From NCBI GenBank assembly GCA_032717465.1, contig CM064697.1, positions 5,833,033 to 5,897,032 of the forward strand: a stretch of DNA of 64,000 nt, written 5' to 3'. Position 1 is the stretch's first letter; each line of letters begins with the position of its first letter. This stretch comes from Coenobita brevimanus (Eukaryota; Arthropoda; Malacostraca; Decapoda; Coenobitidae). Shown here in pieces: positions 11,767 to 22,509 of the stretch. The notes beneath the pieces were generated by a model. That model saw only the letters and a list, made by a program, of their open reading frames with translations, made no database searches and was not told the origin of the DNA. The position numbers and the translations under genes were made by a program.

Positions 11767-12027
11767 GCTTGGGGAGCAAAGGAGATAATTCACTATGCGT
11801 GGGGAGCAAAGGAGATAATTCACAAGGCTTGGGGAGCAAAGGAGATAATTCACAAGGCTTAGGGAGCAAAGGAGATAATTCACTAGGCTTGGGGAGTAGG
11901 AGATAATTCACTAGGCTTGGGGAGCAAAGGAGATAATTCACTATGCGTGGGGAGCAAAGGAGATAATTCACTAGGCTTGGGAAGCAAAGGAGATCATTCA
12001 CTAGGCTTGGGGAGCAAAGGAGATAAT
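11767..12027. repeat. 30-bp minisatellite, nine units
   Basis: The unit begins GCTTGGGGAGCAAAGG and ends AGATAATTCACTAG. Starts are 11767, 11797, 11827, 11857, 11887, 11914, 11944, 11974 and 12004, so one unit (11887) is shortened to 27 bp. Units with GCGTGGGG in place of GCTTGGGG recur at positions two and seven, suggesting higher-order shuffling. Because 30 is divisible by three, both strands show ten-residue periodic frames (GSKGDNSLGL on plus, ELSPLLPKPC on minus). I see no start context or flanking coding sequence supporting either. Confidence 0.97.
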
Positions 12028-12311
12028 GGGGATTGTGTGGTAGATGACAGGAATGGAAGCAGTGAAATGCAGCCGGCAGGGGAGTATGTGTGGAGGTGAG
12101 TGGATTAGTGCCGAGAGGTGAGGGGACGTGGTGATTGTAGTCGTATAATAATTATGGCTGCAGTAAGTTAGTTAGGTGGAGAAACTGTTGGCTCCAAGTG
12201 TGGTTGTAGTGTGGAAGGGAGGATGTGAGGGGTCGAGTGGCCAAGTGAATAAGAAAACAAGGGACACTGAAAAGAGAGTGGCTGTGATTAATAATAATAA
12301 CAACAACAGCA

Positions 12312-12343
<32 letters not shown>

Positions 12344-12900
12344 TAATAATGAGCAGGAGTAAAGAATGGCCATCAAAGTGACAGTGGAGATTGATGGATT
12401 AGGATCTGGAGTGAACAAAGCTTCAAGTATGTGGTGTGAACAGAACAATCAGTGAGTAATTGAGAACGTGGGGATGAAGAGAACGATCGTAGGAGCAGTG
12501 AAGAACTTGGAGTGAACACTGTAGTCAAAGAATGTGATGACGAATGTAGATTGAATAGAACAGCGAAAGAGTAATGAATATTTTTGGATATAGGGGAGAG
12601 GAAGCTGAGAGAAAAGTGTTTGGGGTAGATACTGTGAGGATTCAAAGGAAATGTGGTGAGTGAGAGAAACATGATGCAAGAAGAGATGAAGGTAATAGAG
12701 GAAGCTGTGGCGGTGAGTAATGAAGGAAGTTAATGAAGCAAGGTGATAAGTATTAGCCATGAATAAGAAGGTAATTCTGGTGGTAGTTAGGGCTGACATT
12801 AAGAGATGAAGGAGGCAGAGGAATGTGAAGGGCGAGAGATTTAGAAACGGGGGTTGCAGAGCAGATTTCCTGTTAGCATGACAGAATTCGTAAAACTTCT
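12028..12900. other. Purine-rich spacer with an (AAT)n run
   Basis: GA-rich, irregularly repetitive DNA with motifs like AGTGAAGAACTTGGAGTG. An (AAT)n microsatellite lies at 12312-12343. Serine-rich minus-strand frames reflect composition only. Confidence 0.6.
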
Positions 12901-12930
12901 TCCCTAGCGATTTACTCTGCAGATTTCACC

Positions 12931-13125
12931 TTAATATTCTTGCGATGTTTTTTTATTTCATTTTTGGTATCTCCAGGTGACTTTATACAGCTCATTAGAG
13001 ACTTTTCAAACTGAAGGAGTTAGATATAGTTTTCTGTAACTTTCACTCTTGGGTACCCTCCTAAGCTGAATAAAATCGTCTTATAGCAGCAAGGGTAGAC
13101 TACATATGATGTCCTGGAGCTGAAT
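12931..13125. mobile_element. Fold-back element, both halves
   Basis: The left half carries CCAGGTGACTTTATACAGCT (12972 onward) and ends AAACTGAAGGAGTTAG. The right half carries AAGCTGAATAAAATCGTC (13063 onward) then TAGCAGCAAGG and ATGATGTCC. The halves are inverted relative to each other around a centre near 13030, so a single strand can fold into a long imperfect hairpin. Confidence 0.75.
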
Positions 13126-13541
13126 GGGAAATACCTCAGTTTTTTTTTTTTCCCAGCAGTAATACGTAAGATGTTACAGGAGTGCAATATGCAAATAAAT
13201 CGCCGAGGAAAAGGCGTTACGGAATCTCTTAAGCCAACCGGAATACGGCCCATGGAGTATATGGCAGAATAGTGGCGAGTGAGAAAAGGGTAATAAATTA
13301 AAGTAAGTAGTCAGAGAGAATGAGTTAACAGTAGAGTTTGACTGAAATACTGTACCTGGCTGGGGAAGTTGATTAAAAAATAAAAATGGATGTTAAGTCT
13401 GGCAGAGAGACCTTGTGTGAGAAAAAGTATGTATCACCTCTTTTATATTGTCTTTTATAGGGTAGTGGTGCGTACGCGTGTGGCGAGGCTTGGCAGATAA
13501 AGTAGACGGCGGTAAGAGTTTCTCAGCCAGGGAGAGAGGAT

Positions 13542-13545
<4 letters not shown>

Positions 13546-13615
<70 letters not shown>

Positions 13616-13678
13616 TTCTTTTTATCTAGACCCAAAACAAAGAAAAACTGAGAGAGAGGACGTCCCACCATCCTCCAT

Positions 13679-13728
<50 letters not shown>

Positions 13729-13800
13729 CTATTCTTTTTACCCAGACTCAAAAAGCAATAAAAACCAGAGCAAGCGAGACAAAACAACCCTCCATCCCTC
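13546..13800. repeat. Tandem duplication: (GT)n plus 3' flank, two copies
   Basis: (TG)n at 13546-13613 is followed by a flank containing TTCTTTTTATCTAGACCCAA. A second (TG)n at 13681-13727 is followed by ATTCTTTTTACCCAGACTCAA. The flanks stay alignable for about 65 bases with diverged positions, so array and flank were duplicated together and have since drifted. Confidence 0.8.
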
Positions 13801-13829
13801 TTACCCTCCCCATCCCAGCAATGGCGTAA

Positions 13830-14700
13830 TGATATGCTTAAGAAATACGCTGCCCTCACACAATCCCAGCCAGGCGGTGCTGCGAGAGGCCGTCCTTTTG
13901 TCCCTTCTGAATATGTAAAAACTGCTCCACACACCACAAGACGCGACGCTACATTTTTCCACGCTATAAAGTCAGCGGCGCGTGTGTGTTGCTTTGTGTC
14001 CATGTAAAGAACCTCCATACCATTTCGTAATCTTATGCTCAAGATCCGAAGTATTTCCTTGTTCTACCACTTGCATGAGGATCTTTTTTTTTTTGAAATA
14101 AATGCACACTTAAAAAAAATAGTATGCATGATAAATTCAGTGTTTTTAATTATGTTTTTTCTTTTGACAGATTTCCCCTTGTGAGCTGCATGTACTCCAT
14201 TGGTGAGTACTGAGAAAATCATGCTTTATTTTGTTTACTATGTTCCAGGCATGTACAAAGTTTGCATTACTGATAGGCTCTTTATTATTTGATGACGCTA
14301 TGCTATGCTGAGTGAGGAAGTCAGACTTTGAGTAAAAACTGCATACATATTGATTCTCGATTCCCGCACGTACAAAGGAAAAGAAAAGAAATAAGAAGAA
14401 GCTTGGAAAGTGCAGTAGGTCACTTGAATCGTACGAGGCCTCAGCCGTCTATACCCACCCCATTGGTCTCCTCTGTGGCTCTAATCAGTTCCCGCAACTC
14501 TCAGGAGCGCTGTGTTGTTTGAAGCCACTCACGGGCAGGGATTCCGTCCTCTCCTTCAGGGAATTCAAGCTCCAGGGTAACTTTTTCATGAACGCGTTAT
14601 TACATTAAGCACATCCCGACGGTTCAGGATAATTCGGGCCACAACAAAGGCCACCATTATTCAAGGATGACAACCTGACAAGCGGAAGTAACAGGGAATT
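13830..14700. other. Spacer, no gene seen
   Basis: Unique DNA, GC-moderate at 13830-14000 and AT-rich to about 14320. A 64-codon frame at 14328-14522 is not low-complexity but matches nothing I recognise. Confidence 0.4.
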
Positions 14701-15290
14701 TTTTAAGTTCCTCCATGCCATCTCCTCCACCTTCTCGTTTTCCTCTTCGCATGTCGTGCTGCATTTCTCCAGTGTTTCCCTCTGTTTCTCCTGCATTTCA
14801 GTTTTGTTTAGGGATTCTCCAACTCCCCTTCTTTCTTTCTTTGGTACCCTCTGTTGGGTATTACTTTTGTCATTATTTCCGTTGCAGCTTTTCTGTTAGT
14901 CTCCTCCTCCTCCTCCTCCTCCTCTCCGTCATGGTCTTCTTTGTTTTTTTTTCCCCTTAAGTTCCCCTCTTTCTCCTCCACTTCGCTTTTTATTTATGGA
15001 TTCTTTAGTCGTCCTTTCTTTCTCCCTCTTTCTTTCTTCCTCGTGTTATTCCATGTTGTGCATTAATGTTATCGTTATTTTTAAACACTCTTCCCTTTTT
15101 AAACACTCTTCCCCTCCTCCTCCTCCTCTTCCTCCTCCAGTACTTCTTCTTGTGTGTTTATTGTGTTTCTCTCACCTGCCTTCGCTCCCCCTCTCCTTCG
15201 CCGGTCCCAGCTGTGTGCATGCGGCCGACTCCCCTCCAACCCACTTTTACCTTAACTTCCCCCTCCCCTAAGGACCATTTTACTTTTGGG
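14700..15290. other. Pyrimidine-rich block
   Basis: The plus strand is dominated by C and T, with a (CTC)n run near 14903-14926 and a duplicated CTCTTCCCCTC-type motif near 15090-15110. Ser/Leu/Phe-rich frames are compositional. Confidence 0.75.
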
Positions 15291-15354
15291 TTATGGCCGG
15301 TAACTGGGGATTAGTGAGGGCTACACCGTATTATACTTGGTAGTCACGTCACGT

Positions 15355-16611
15355 TGTTAGAAGGAAAGGAGAGGAGGGAGCGACGGAGGAACAGGGGAGG
15401 AGAACAAGAGGAAGGGGAGGTATGATGGAAAGAAGAGGAGGTAGGAAAAAATGGGAGGGTGAGGGAAGAGGAGGGGATGGCAAAATGGAAGTGAGAGCGA
15501 TGAAGAAAGGAGGGTGTGGTTGAAAAGATGGGAAGTGAGGGAACACGAAGGGAGGAATAATGGAAGAATGAGGGAAAAGGAAGGAAGGATATAGGAAGGA
15601 CGCGAGAGTATGCGGGAACAAGAATGGGGGAGAAAATGGAAGAGTGAGAGAGGAGGAAGGGAGGGTGTGGGAGAAAGAGATGGGAGCCAAGAAAGAGTGA
15701 AGGAGGTAGAAGTGAGGGTACGGGAGGAAAGGAGCTTATGGAAAGAAAAAAAAAACTGATAGTGAAAGAAATGGAGGAAAGGTCTGGAAAAAAAAAGGAA
15801 GGTATGGGAGGAAGAAAATGTGATGAAAGGTAAGGGAAGAGAGGATGGAAGAAAAATATGGGAAAGAGGCAGAGACAACATAAGAGGGAGGAGGAGAGAG
15901 AGCAGGAAGAGTTGTGATGAATGAGGAAGGGTAAGGTAGCAAACCAGGAAAAGGAAGGATAAGATGGCAGGAAGTAGTGGGAGAGGGGTAATATTGGAGA
16001 GCAGAGGTAGGAGGTAACAGGAGGATATGGGGAGGAGAGAGGGAAAAGGGAAAGGGAGAATGGAAGAACAATGTTAAAGTAGGGATAAAGAGAATGGAAA
16101 TATATGCCATGGAAGGACGGAGGGTGGAGTTGATGATATGCAGAAAAGGGAGAGAAAAAGGAGGGAAAAGACTTATAGGCTAGATGAAGAAAAATAACGA
16201 AGAGTACTTTAGGAAGAGATTAAGGAGGGGAAGAGCGAGGGATGCGTGGGAGTGGACAGGTATGGGAAAGATAAGGAAAAAATAAGGAAAACGAGCAAGG
16301 AAGAGGGTGTGAGAATGTGGGAGAAAGCGTTATAAAGAATTGGAAATAAAGAAACAAGGAAGCACAGTAGGCAGGAGGAAGGAAAGAGGTAAGCAGTGAG
16401 TGTGGGAAAGAAAAGGGAAGAGGAAAATAGAGACCACCACGAGAAAGGAAAGAGGTAAAGACGCCGAGAAGGAGGAAGGAAGGAGTAAGGGCCGGCTTTG
16501 TAACCACGATCCGCCGATAGATATGCCAGAGGGGAAACTGAGACGAGGGGAAATGGGCAGGGATGGGAGGGCGCAGCAGAGGTAATGGCCGAGTACAGAT
16601 GTGGCTGCGGC

Positions 16612-16652
<41 letters not shown>

Positions 16653-16700
16653 GAGGAAGAGAACCTAAGGAGTGCTGAAGGAGGCATAACAAGAGGCCAC
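15355..16700. other. Long purine-rich tract
   Basis: About 1.3 kb in which the plus strand is almost entirely A and G, in irregular GGAAGG/GGGAGAGG motifs. It includes (GA)n at 16613-16641 and an adjoining G run to 16653. Up to 180-codon Pro/Ser/Leu/Phe frames on the minus strand are compositional. It lies directly after the opposite-polarity pyrimidine block. Confidence 0.85.
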
Positions 16701-16799
16701 TGAGATTGCAGAGGGGTTGTTGGGAATATATCTTGAACTATCCATCGGTAACGAGGTGCCACTTCCTCCTCTTTCCCGTCTCCCGCGTTGCAGACAAGT

Positions 16800-16975
16800 T
16801 GTATTTCTCAGTTATATTTACCATCACAGGACGATTTTACTTGGCTGAGAATATACCTTTTGAAGTGGAGGGGATACATACAGCCTTTATTAACCCTTTT
16901 CTCACCAGGGTCTCTCTTGTGTAAATTAAAATCGTCTGTTACTAGCAAGGAAATGGCTACAGTGTCATAGTGTCC
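16800..16975. mobile_element. Fold-back element, both halves
   Basis: The left half has CAGGACGATTTTACTTGGCT and a GAAGTGGAGGGG terminus. The centre is GATACATACAGCCTTTATTAA. The right half has AACCCTTTTCTCACC, AATTAAAATCGTCTG, CTAGCAAGG and GTGTCAT. Order and orientation match the family. Confidence 0.75.
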
Positions 16976-17077
16976 CTGTGATTAAATTTGTATGTACTTT
17001 ATCAAAAATCTGTACCTTACGCCAGAAATGTTAAGTTACACGGTATGTTGTGACTTTGTGATATCGTGACTGATTCT

Positions 17078-17155
17078 TTAACCCCTTCACTGTGAGAGAT
17101 CCCTTAAGTAAAAAAAATCGTCTGGTGGCAATAAAAAACTAAAAAAAAAAAAAAA
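17078..17155 (-). mobile_element. Fold-back family half unit
   Basis: Starts TTAACCCCTTCACTGTGAGA, continues CCCTTAAGTAAAAAAAATCG and TCTGGTGGCAATAAA, then dissolves into an A run near 17135-17155. It retains one of the best preserved inner termini in the window. Confidence 0.75.
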
Positions 17156-17329
17156 AGTTGGAAGAGGAGGACGCACTAAAGTTCCATTAATTTTCCTACT
17201 TATGACGCGAACAAAGGAAGCTTGGAGGTAAAAACACGTGTTGAAAAATGAAAACTGACAAGGGAAGGAAGTTGACGAAGAAATGTTGACATAGCGAGGG
17301 CAGATGAGAGAGAGAGATAAATTGAAGAG

Positions 17330-18010
17330 GCGGGGTGGTCTTCCGGGGTGGGGCCGGGGAAGGGGCCGGGGTAAGTGTAGGGATGGTAGGGGTAAGGAAA
17401 GGGAGGGAATGGTTAGGGATAGGGAGGATTAGATTAGGGGCAGGAAGGGCAGGGTGAGGACAGGATGGGCAGGGGTAGGGGTAGAAAGAGTAGAGTTCGG
17501 TGCATGGAGGGCTCGAGGAATAGGGAGGGTATTGTTATGGATAGGGAGGGCGGGAGTAGGTGTAGGAGGGCAGGGTAGGGAGAACTAAGGCAGGGAAGAG
17601 AGGGGAAGTCTAAGGGTTAGGTGTATGGGGCAAGGTTAAGAGTAAGGAAGGCAGGGGTAAGGTTGAGTGGCATGATTAAAGGTAGGAATAGGGTAGAGAG
17701 GACTAGCTTAGGGGTAGGGAGGGCAGGATGATGGATAGGTAAGGGTAGGGCTAAGAGTAGAGGGGGGGGGGGTTTCTACGATAAGGGTGTGGCCAAAGAG
17801 AAGGGGAAAGAATATGGAATAACAGAGTTTGGAAGATGTAAGGGGAGGAGGAGAGGAGGAGAGGGTAAGGGATGGCAAAGGATGACATGAGACTGGATGA
17901 CAGGGATGAAAGATGGCTCATGAGGATTTGAGAACTTGATGAGGGGGATAGCTGAAGGGGAGGGAGAGAGAAAGGGGATGAAAAACTAGACGATAATGGC
18001 AAGTGTGATG
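17330..18010. repeat. Degenerate GGGGTAGGG repeat field
   Basis: Runs of three to five G separated by TA or A recur for several hundred bases (GGTAGGGGTAAGG, AGGGGTAGGGAGGG, CAGGGTAGGG). A G run lies at 17762-17771. The plus strand fits many possible four-tract G-quadruplexes. No gene is seen. Confidence 0.75.
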
Positions 18011-18116
18011 TGTAGCAAGGGTGGAGGGTGGTTATACAGAAATGAAAGAGATTGAACACGATAATAAGAATTGTGACGGCGGCACTTTATTCCTTCATTT
18101 TGTGAGAGACATGAAT

Positions 18117-18306
18117 TTATCCCCTTCAGTACGAGGAAGTCTTTTTTTATATTTTTTTTACCACCAGACAGTCAACATAGGAGAGACCTCTGGTAGTGAA
18201 TATGATAAAAAGAAGCTTTAACCTCTTCAGTATGATTTTTGAAGTATTTTTGATACATTTTGGATTTTATTCGACTTTGGACAGACGTCGTATATTGAAG
18301 GTATTA
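18117..18306 (+). mobile_element. Two fold-back half units in direct orientation
   Basis: The first half starts ATCCCCTTCAGTACGAGGAA (18119 onward) and has CCACCAGACAGTCAACATAG, then GAGAGACCTC. The second starts TTAACCTCTTCAGTATGATT (18218 onward) and has TGGATTTTATTCGACTTTGG. Both halves point the same way, unlike the head-to-head palindromes. Confidence 0.6.
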
Positions 18307-18338
18307 GAAGCAATATTCATTAACAGTTTCAGGATGGA

Positions 18339-18439
18339 TATATATATATATATATATATACTGTATATTATAGCCTAGGCCTATACACACACACACACAC
18401 ACAGTATATATATATATACTGTATATGTATAGCCTAGGC

Positions 18440-18515
<76 letters not shown>
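18339..18515. repeat. 58-bp duplicated module of (TA)n, CCTAGGCCTA and (CA)n
   Basis: The module reads (TA)n, then CTGTATAT, then TATAGCCTAGGCCTA, then (CA)n. It occurs with CTGTATAT at 18361 and again at 18419. The second (CA)n has expanded to about 37 units (18442-18515), the first has about nine. Confidence 0.93.
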
Positions 18516-18516
<1 letters not shown>

Positions 18517-18518
<2 letters not shown>

Positions 18519-18580
18519 TGCTTTCGTCATACGATCATTTTCTGGTAAAAGAAAGACACCTCGTACTGACAAGGTTAAAT
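18517..18580 (+). mobile_element. Probable fold-back family fragment
   Basis: TCTTGCTTTCGTCATACGAT is followed by TTCTGGTAAAAGAAAGACAC, TCGTACTGACAAGG and TTAAA. The order matches the plus-orientation half, but the core is badly diverged. Confidence 0.4.
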
Positions 18581-18589
18581 TCACACTGA

Positions 18590-19299
18590 TACCAGGCACT
18601 GTACTTGTGAAACAATGAAGTAAACGCTGGTAAAATAAGAGCGTTGGTCACTAAACAAAACATATCCAGGAGATACAACACAACACAGTGTAGGAAGCGC
18701 AAGGATGAAAAGAATGGATTCAATTTCAGGGGAGGGCGAAAAGCGTGAGTTATATGGAGCCATCAGAGTAAAAAGGTGTTGGGGGGCGAGGAGAGAGTGG
18801 CCTATGAAAGGTGGGCTGGTCAGGAAGGGAGGGGAGGCGTGAGGCTCGTTTAATATTAGAATAAAAATATCGTAATCTTGCATAGTAGGGAATATTCAGA
18901 ACGCATGTCCAGGTATTGTGCCAAGTTTAGCATGAGTAATATTTTGTGTTACATATCGCCACGAGTCAATTCTCCCTCCGGTTTCTAATAATGTCTACGA
19001 GTCTGCGACTGAATATAACTTCATGTTTACGAACGCACACATTTATTTGCATACGCGCTTGATTATAGACAGTCGCCCACGCGTACATGAATACTCACAC
19101 GCAACTGTGTATAACATGCACACAAATACTAACATATGTTCAGTCAGTGAATAACATATCGTTACTATGCCTTGCGTACTATTCTGAAAATATACTATGA
19201 CAGAATTTGGAAATGCTGTCGTGTAAGTTCCATTTCAAGAATAAAATTGTTTTGCCTAATGACATTCACTACGCCCTACAGTCCAGTGATACTCTTGTC
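18590..19299. other. Spacer, no gene seen
   Basis: Unique AT-rich DNA with a short G-rich patch near 18780. Nothing recognised. Confidence 0.45.
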
Positions 19300-19516
19300 T
19301 TATATATATTCTTGCCACCGCCTAGAGATGTTATTCAAGTTAATAAGTTTTCTTGCTTCAGACGATATTATTTAGAATTTAAGCGCCTCTTAGGAATGAT
19401 GGAAGTAGTTAAGGCTATATTTAACCCTTCCACATGGAGAAAGTCCCTTAAGATTAATGAAAGCGTCTGGAGGTAACAAGCATATGCAGTAGGTGATGGG
19501 ACTGAAGGTGTTGAAG
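19300..19516. mobile_element. Fold-back element with an extra left fragment
   Basis: The left half has TCTTGCTTCAGACGATATTA then GCGCCTCTTAGG. The centre is GTTAAGGCTATATTTAACCC. The right half has CTTCCACATGGAG, CCTTAAGATTAATGAAAGCG, TCTGGAGGTAACAAG and GACTGAAGGTG. An additional fragment CTTGCCACCGCCTAGAGATG at 19311 looks like part of a further left arm. Confidence 0.7.
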
Positions 19517-19519
19517 TAA

Positions 19520-19878
19520 AGCAATGCGGCACCAGCTTGTGTTTATAGTCACTTAGAATTACCAGCCACACCAAAGCAAACGGAGAAGCAACGCTGTGTC
19601 CCACCTTCATGGCACATTGCTTCTTCATTAGACTGTTCAGCGTCTACACAAAGTATTTTTACCCAGGTGATCGATAGTTTCTCAGTAAGGGCTGTTGACC
19701 TTAAAATTTACAGTGTATTTTATATGTTGAATAAATCACCAACTTCGTGCTGTATTAATGTGATAGTGGGATTATTCATATGTATAAGAAGTTACCAACA
19801 TGTAGTCTTTTAAACCTGCCCAACTCTTTTACCCATCTTCACGTATTAAACCAACTTTTTTTTTTTTACTCCCCCCCT

Positions 19879-19880
<2 letters not shown>
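19520..19880. other. Spacer, no gene seen
   Basis: Unique AT-rich sequence with a T run just before the (CA)n at 19882. Confidence 0.45.
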
Positions 19881-19881
<1 letters not shown>

Positions 19882-19914
<33 letters not shown>

Positions 19915-20255
19915 ATGTCTCATATACACCCTTTCCCTCGTCATCTCACAAACCCCCCCATCCCTCGCCCACCAACCCACACCCTATCTCATACATCCAC
20001 CCACACCCTTTCTGTCATACACGTACCCATACATATTCTTTCTCATACACACATACATTTGGTCATGCATTCACCCTCTCCGTCCATGTGAATACGCACC
20101 CGCTCACACTCTGTCTGTCTTTACTCCCACCCACACCCTCTCTCTTACTCCCACCCAGTACCTCTCACATGCGCACATCTACATCATTATCTGTCATACT
20201 CCCACCCACTTTCCGTCTCTCTGATGCAGCCATCCACGCTGTCTCACACAATACC

Positions 20256-20309
<54 letters not shown>

Positions 20310-20420
20310 ACACAGTCATACACCCACCCACACTTTTCCTTTCATGCATCTACCAGCCAACCCACCCCACAGTTCCCCTCCCCTCCCCACCCCTCACCCC
20401 ACCCATCCATGCATGTGAGG
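19882..20420. repeat. Two (CA)n arrays in a C-rich CACCCACAC field
   Basis: Perfect CA at 19882-19913 and 20259-20306. Between and after them CACCCACACCCT, TCTCATACAC and ACTCCCACCCAC motifs recur irregularly, as decayed minisatellite or microsatellite DNA. His-Thr and Pro-rich frames are compositional. Confidence 0.85.
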
Positions 20421-20519
20421 CCCGTGCACGTAAGTATACCCAACATACGCCAACACGCACGTCAGGATTTGGTTCAAGCTGTCGGATTTACCCAAAGAAA
20501 GTCGCATTATATTCCACGA

Positions 20520-21200
20520 AAGGGCGACGCGGAAGAGGGGGAAGGGAGACGAGAAGAGGGAGGGGAGGGCTAAGAAGGAGGAGGAATGGGGTGAAGTAAA
20601 GAGGATAAAAGGGAGGACTGAAGTGATGGGAAGGGTGTGAGGGAAGAGAGGGAAGGGGGATGAGAAAGGGGAAGGAAGGCGAGGAGGAGGAGGAAGGGAT
20701 TGAAGTGAAGGGGAAAGAAAAGGAGGATTGAAGAGATGGAAAAGGTGGTGAGGGGAAAGTTATAGAAGGGGAAAAGTCAGATGAAAGAAGAGGGGTAAGG
20801 GGAACGAGGAAAAGTGTAGGGATGAGGGGAAAGGGGGAAAGAGGAGGGGTGTTTAGGGTTGGGGGTGCAATGTGAAGGAAGAAGCGTGAGTAGGAAGAGA
20901 ACTGGGGCAAGATAGGCTAAGAGGTGTTGGAGTTAATGGAGATGAGAGAAGTGACTAATAATATGAGTTAAGATGAGGTTTGAATTACGGGAATCAGAGA
21001 AGCAAAGGGAGGAGGAACTTGAAAAAATGAAAAAGAAAGGGTCAGGGAAGGGAAGGGCTCAGGAGATGAAGGGCTTAAGGGTATGAGGTAATGGTGAGAG
21101 ACGGGGAAGGTTTTTTAAAGATGTAAAGGGAGGAAAGAGTTTGTATTTTAAAGAGGTAATGGGAGGGGTTAAAGGACGTGGGGAGGAGGGTGTTTTGGGG
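20520..21200. other. Purine-rich tract
   Basis: The plus strand is dominated by G and A (GGGAAGGGTGTGAGG, GGAAAGGGGGAAAG). A weak repetition of GAGGAGGAGGAA with GATTGAAGTGA is visible at 20580-20720. No gene is seen. Confidence 0.75.
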
Positions 21201-21290
21201 CTAAGGGGTGAGTCCATTACCACAGAGCGTGTAAATTAAAGGGTCGCCAGTGCAAAATAAACTTCAAAGGGGTGGAGGCGGTTGTGCGTG

Positions 21291-21292
<2 letters not shown>

Positions 21293-21383
<91 letters not shown>
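21293..21383. repeat. (TG)n with terminal CG run
   Basis: About 43 TG units (21293-21378) end in GCGCGC (to 21383). Alternating purine-pyrimidine throughout suits Z-DNA. Confidence 0.97.
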
Positions 21384-21890
21384 CTTCCACTTTCTACCTT
21401 TATCCCCATCTCCCTTCCTTTCTCTTCCTTTACCCTCCTCCTGCCCTCTTCCTCTTCCCTGCCTCCCCTTCCTTCTTCTGCCTCCTTCTCCTCCCCTTTT
21501 TTCCTTACCCTTCCTCCCCTCTCTTCCTTCCTTCCATCATTCCTTTCTGACTCTCATTATTACCCTTCTTCCCCTCTCCTCTTCCCCCCCATTCTTCCGT
21601 CATTTCTCTCTTCCCTTTTATCCTTCCTTTATTCCTCTCTTCCCCTTCCTTGCTTACCCCTTCCTCTCCTTCCCTCTCTTCCTTTACCCCCTCACCCCAT
21701 CCTCTCCCTTCCTCAACCCCCTTCCTCCCTTTCCGTTCTCCTCCTCCCTCCCTTCTTTCCTTCACCTCCTTTCCTCTAAGCATTCCTCCCCTCCCCTCCC
21801 TGCCCTTACACCTTTCCACTTTCCCCTCCTTCCCTCTACCTCATGTCTCCGCACCTCTCCCCTTCCTTTCCCCCTCTCTCCCTCCCCTCC
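21384..21890. other. Pyrimidine-rich tract
   Basis: About 500 bp of nearly pure C and T on the plus strand in TTCCTTCC/CCTCTCC motifs, the opposite polarity of the tract before the (TG)n array. The 289-codon frame is compositional. Confidence 0.85.
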
Positions 21891-22020
21891 GGTATGTTGT
21901 GGTATGTGCATGTTGCTGTGTAGTTTGTGTATGCTTTTACTTCTTCCCCTGTCATCTGCGTGTGTGTATGTGTGTTTTACTCTGTGCTTTACTTCTTTTT
22001 GTGATCCTGTGTCAAACATG

Positions 22021-22022
<2 letters not shown>

Positions 22023-22080
<58 letters not shown>

Positions 22081-22082
22081 CC
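22023..22082. repeat. (TG)n with terminal CG run
   Basis: TG at 22023-22074 then CGCGCGC to about 22082. It is embedded in imperfect GT-rich DNA from 21895 to 22140. Confidence 0.96.
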
Positions 22083-22509
22083 TGCTATGTGCGTGTCCGC
22101 TCTCCTTCCACTGATGTGATGTGGTATGCTCATGTGTATTTATGCTACATACATGCAGCTATCTCCCTTGTGCGTCCTGATTAACTATAGGGTACGCAGC
22201 CATTGTGTATAATATTATGTACATACATAACACGTGACGCGGCATAACTTCTACACTAGTGACGCTGTATCATCATTGAGTGTGTATAATTAGTGATGAG
22301 TGTATGGGTGAATGATCAAATGTGTGTGTGTGTGTGTGAGAATACATTTTTTGTGTGACTATACATGCTATATTCCTTTACGTTATTTTCGTGCTTTGGA
22401 TTTGAATATGCGCATGTATTTTGCTGTATTTTCGTGTATGAAGGTGTGTGTGGATGGGGTGACGGTATCGGTGTGGTATGTGCGTGTATATGTGAAGTAT
22501 ACAGGTATT

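Noticed and set aside
21250..22119. 289-codon plus-strand frame
   Set aside because: It consists of Cys-Val from (TG)n, then Ser/Pro/Leu/Phe from a pyrimidine tract, then Cys-Val again. No coding signal.
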